Assembly: GCA_036768485.1 (NCBI GenBank)
Contig: JAVLUZ010000227.1
Coordinates: 1-64,000 of the forward strand
DNA from: Mermis nigrescens
Lineage: Eukaryota > Nematoda > Enoplea > Mermithida > Mermithidae
Reading direction: 5' to 3'
DNA: 64,000 bases
This document shows positions 62,406-64,000 of this stretch, piece after piece. Under the pieces are notes generated by a model that worked only from the letters and a program-made list of their open reading frames with translations, searched no databases and was not told the origin of the DNA. How positions within the stretch are numbered: position 1 is the first letter of the stretch; every line of letters starts with the position of its first letter. The translations under genes and the position numbers were made by a program.

Positions 62406-62827
62406 TATTTCTTTTTACTTCGTTTTTTAGTTGAAAATACGTCAACACGAAGTTCTTTTATAGGCTTGGGTCGGGTGCCCAAACCTCGCCCCGTTTGCCG
62501 TTGTAATTTGTCACTAGCTTGTTTCAGCAAATTAGCTGCGCCTTCTTTTCCGTGTGCCTGCATCGATTGAACAATATTACGGCCATCGAGTACATCTGCG
62601 GCAATATGTGCACCCGTAGATAGAGCTTGTTTTCCCACACTAGATGCTGCTGATTTAAAAATAGGTATAGCCATCCGAAAAAGTGAACGGAAAAAGCTAC
62701 CAAGTCCAGCCCCTCTTTGGTACGGCATTCCCTTGAACCCCACCATACCGTATCCGACCTGGGAAGCCTGGTCGGTATAGTAGTCTAACCAAGCGTTAAA
62801 ATTATCTGGATTGAATTGTTGTCTCAT
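62405..62827 (-). CDS. Small basic virion protein, adenovirus pVI/pX-like
   Basis: 140 codons. N-terminal NFNAWLDYYTDQA, then Gly-rich GYGMVGFKGMPYQRGAGLGS, an amphipathic helix FFRSLFRMAIPIFKSAAS, and a basic tail KKRSKKK. Adintovirus-like elements carry such proteins before the capsid gene; they resemble core or membrane-lytic proteins processed by adenain at Gly-x-Gly-type sites. MVGF and RGAG are candidate cleavage spots but neither fits the consensus fully. Intact; TATAAAAGAAATT lies 45-52 nt upstream. Confidence 0.7.
   Translation of the reverse strand: MRQQFNPDNFNAWLDYYTDQASQVGYGMVGFKGMPYQRGAGLGSFFRSLFRMAIPIFKSAASSVGKQALSTGAHIAADVLDGRNIVQSMQAHGKEGAANLLKQASDKLQRQTGRGLGTRPKPIKELRVDVFSTKKRSKKK
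62450..62462 (-). promoter_or_regulatory. TATA box before the capsid gene
   Basis: TATAAAAGAACTT, 45-57 nt upstream of the capsid ATG, inside the coding sequence of the preceding gene. Identical over 13 nt to the box at 63917-63929. Confidence 0.65.
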
Positions 62828-62858
62828 TTTTTTGTAAAATTCTTTTTAGTGTTTAATT

Positions 62859-62879
62859 ATGCTTTAAATTTCTTTTATA
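62859..62879 (-). promoter_or_regulatory. TATA box before the pVI/pX-like gene
   Basis: TATAAAAGAAATT followed by AAAGCAT, 45-52 nt before the ATG. It overlaps the stop codon of the gene upstream. Confidence 0.65.
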
Positions 62880-63552
62880 GATTTATCCAGTATTTCAATG
62901 GCTTTTTCTCTTCTGACGATGGCGTAGAAAATGACTGAGATGGCGATGCATAAACTTGGTTTTGCAATAAATTCAATCGACTTTTATTTACAATAGATTC
63001 TTTTGGAATATTTTCATCGATTAATTTTTGGAGAAAAATTTCAGCACCGATAGGTGGTTCAGATTTTCGAATACGTGAAAAATCGGAAACTAAATCAACA
63101 ATGTTCGATCCTGCAATTTTATTACCATCAATAATCATTTCTCCTTTGTCTGCCCATTTTATGTGTGGGCTTTTCCGAGCATATTTAAGTAATAGTGAGG
63201 CTTGTTTCTGCCATTTTCGGGGTACTGTGCTAAAAACTGCTTCTTCTACAACATCTGTCTTTATAGGTTCTTTTCATTTCTTGCTTGGCTGTATGCAAAA
63301 ATTTAGCGTCTGCTCCGCTCTCTCTTCCTTAATTTCGAGCTGTAACGGTTTTTCAAGATCCTGCTTAGCTGTTTGATACCTACGCAAAATTTGATTATAT
63401 TGTAAAATTTTAGCGTCCATAGGTAACGAATTATCGTTTAAAATATTCATCATTTCACGATCTAGATTTGACATGTACTTGGTAGTGCTTTCATTTTCTC
63501 CCCGAGCAAGCTCGTGGGGGACTAGAATCATTTTGTTTGTATGAATCATCAT
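62875..63552 (-). pseudogene. Conserved block protein of ~225 residues with one in-frame TGA
   Basis: Part 1 (63274-63552) starts MMIHTNKMILVPHELARG; part 2 contains GNKIAGSNIVDLVSDFSRIRK and ends KYWINL. Both are in the same frame (starts 414 nt apart), and the 45 codons between (63139-63273) are open and coding-like (VEEAVFSTVPRKWQKQ). Only TGA at 63274-63276 interrupts it. I recall the two motifs together in one protein beside F54H12.2-type genes; function unknown. It overlaps the preceding gene by ATGA. The stop could be a nonsense mutation, a sequencing error or readthrough. Confidence 0.7.
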
Positions 63553-63890
63553 TTAATAATTGCATCTGCTAAAAGCTGCCCTGCTATTCCTAATATAGGC
63601 GCAAGTAAGGCAGGAAGGAAACCACCCTTTTGTACCAATATGTCCTTTTTCTTTTTTACTGATATATTTGAGGCAGATAGGTTGCGCAGCTGTGTCTTAA
63701 ATTTACTCAATTTTTCGAACTCGACCGGTTTTAAAGGGACATTTCCATTTAATACGTTGAGTATGCATTCGCATAAGCATAAAATTAGGTCATTTTCGGC
63801 ATGTTCTAATATTGCCTTACGTTGTTTAGGTTTTGCCTTAGACAACACGTCAATGTAACTAATGTGTTTTTGTAAACGTTTTGGAGCCAT
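63549..63890 (-). CDS. Small conserved block protein (QKGGFLPALL type)
   Basis: 113 codons. Basic helix-rich first half (YIDVLSKAKPKQRKAILEHAENDLILCLCE, VLNGNVPL) and a hydrophobic C-terminus VQKGGFLPALLAPILGIAGQLL. It is a familiar companion of F54H12.2-type genes in animal genomes; possibly a membrane-active or core virion protein. Intact. The best promoter of the block (TATAAAAGAACTTAAGCAT) lies just upstream, and this may be the first gene of the late-type set. Confidence 0.75.
   Translation of the reverse strand: MAPKRLQKHISYIDVLSKAKPKQRKAILEHAENDLILCLCECILNVLNGNVPLKPVEFEKLSKFKTQLRNLSASNISVKKKKDILVQKGGFLPALLAPILGIAGQLLADAIIK
63587..63597 (-). promoter_or_regulatory. TATA-like box before the ~225-residue gene
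   Basis: TATATTAGGAA, 35-45 nt before the ATG, within the preceding gene. Eight of eleven positions match TATAAAAGAAC. Confidence 0.35.
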
Positions 63891-63910
63891 TTTTTATTTT
63901 GACCTAAAAT

Positions 63911-63929
63911 ATGCTTAAGTTCTTTTATA
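63911..63929 (-). promoter_or_regulatory. TATA box before the QKGGFLPALL-type gene
   Basis: TATAAAAGAACTTAAGCAT with TATAAAAG at 63922-63929, 32-39 nt before the ATG. Shares TATAAAAGAA and GCAT with the box at 62859. Confidence 0.65.
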
Positions 63930-64000
63930 CTTTTTCGGTGTAAACTACAGGATTTGTCGAAAAAATTTTAGCCCGGAGACGTAAATTTTCAGGTGTAGAT

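Larger units (their letters stand above)
59296..64000 (-). mobile_element. Polinton/adintovirus-like element, structural-gene block
   Basis: Eight tightly packed genes on one strand with 1-19 nt overlaps or gaps of a few tens of nt, adenain-like protease, F54H12.2-type capsid and small virion proteins. Gene density and lack of introns differ sharply from the host gene. PolB, integrase and packaging ATPase are not in the window and, if present, lie to the right of 64000. The left terminus is not identified. Confidence 0.82.

Overview
The window is AT-rich metazoan DNA from an intron-rich, repeat-laden genome. It reads as an invertebrate with nematode-, arthropod- or rotifer-like mobile elements; the species cannot be named from sequence alone. 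Two 100-N gaps (42085-42184, 53505-53604) show that it is a draft scaffold.

Region 1 (about 2.5-38.7 kb, + strand) is the 3' part of one host gene, a LAR-type receptor tyrosine phosphatase (PTPRF/D/S, Drosophila Lar, C. elegans ptp-3). I reconstruct 13 exons whose phases all agree (2427 nt, 808 codons plus stop). They encode the membrane-proximal ectodomain, one transmembrane helix, a catalytic D1 domain and a D2 domain with the usual pseudo-enzyme changes (KNRL, WPE). The introns (up to 7 kb) are full of short non-autonomous DNA transposons. Many have 8-bp target duplications (hAT type) and several are nested two or three deep. A recurrent 13-bp hairpin, GGCGCGAAGCGCC, appears in many unrelated families.

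Region 2 (about 34-53.5 kb) is mostly retroelement debris. A CR1-like LINE with a 2A-like peptide and zinc finger lies on the - strand inside the last LAR intron. A second CR1-like LINE (44.6-49.6 kb, + strand) is split by a reversed LINE fragment. A third LINE is split by a fourth, which is split by a 2.4-kb hAT-like element holding further repeats. A ~370-bp-period satellite lies at 9.8-11.1 kb and again, inverted, at 40.7-41.6 kb.

Region 3 (53.6-58.9 kb, + strand) is the 3' two thirds of a Ty3/gypsy LTR element. Its pol carries RT, RNase H and integrase, followed by a C-terminal PWWP-like domain. An overlapping third ORF encodes a DEDDy 3'-5' exonuclease-like protein.

Region 4 (59.3 kb to the window end, - strand) is a compact virus-like block of a Polinton/adintovirus-type element. 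It has an F54H12.2-type capsid protein, an adenain-like cysteine protease, a pVI/pX-like small basic protein, a probable minor capsid protein, other small virion-type proteins, and a TATA-binding-protein gene. TATA-type boxes, three of them near-identical (TATAAAAGAA), sit 30-60 nt before most start codons. An element that encodes its own TBP beside a set of matching TATA promoters is the strongest candidate here for an undescribed system. Three of its genes carry single lesions (one in-frame TGA, two one-base frameshifts), so this copy is decayed or contains assembly errors. The polymerase, integrase and ATPase are not in view and would lie to the right.
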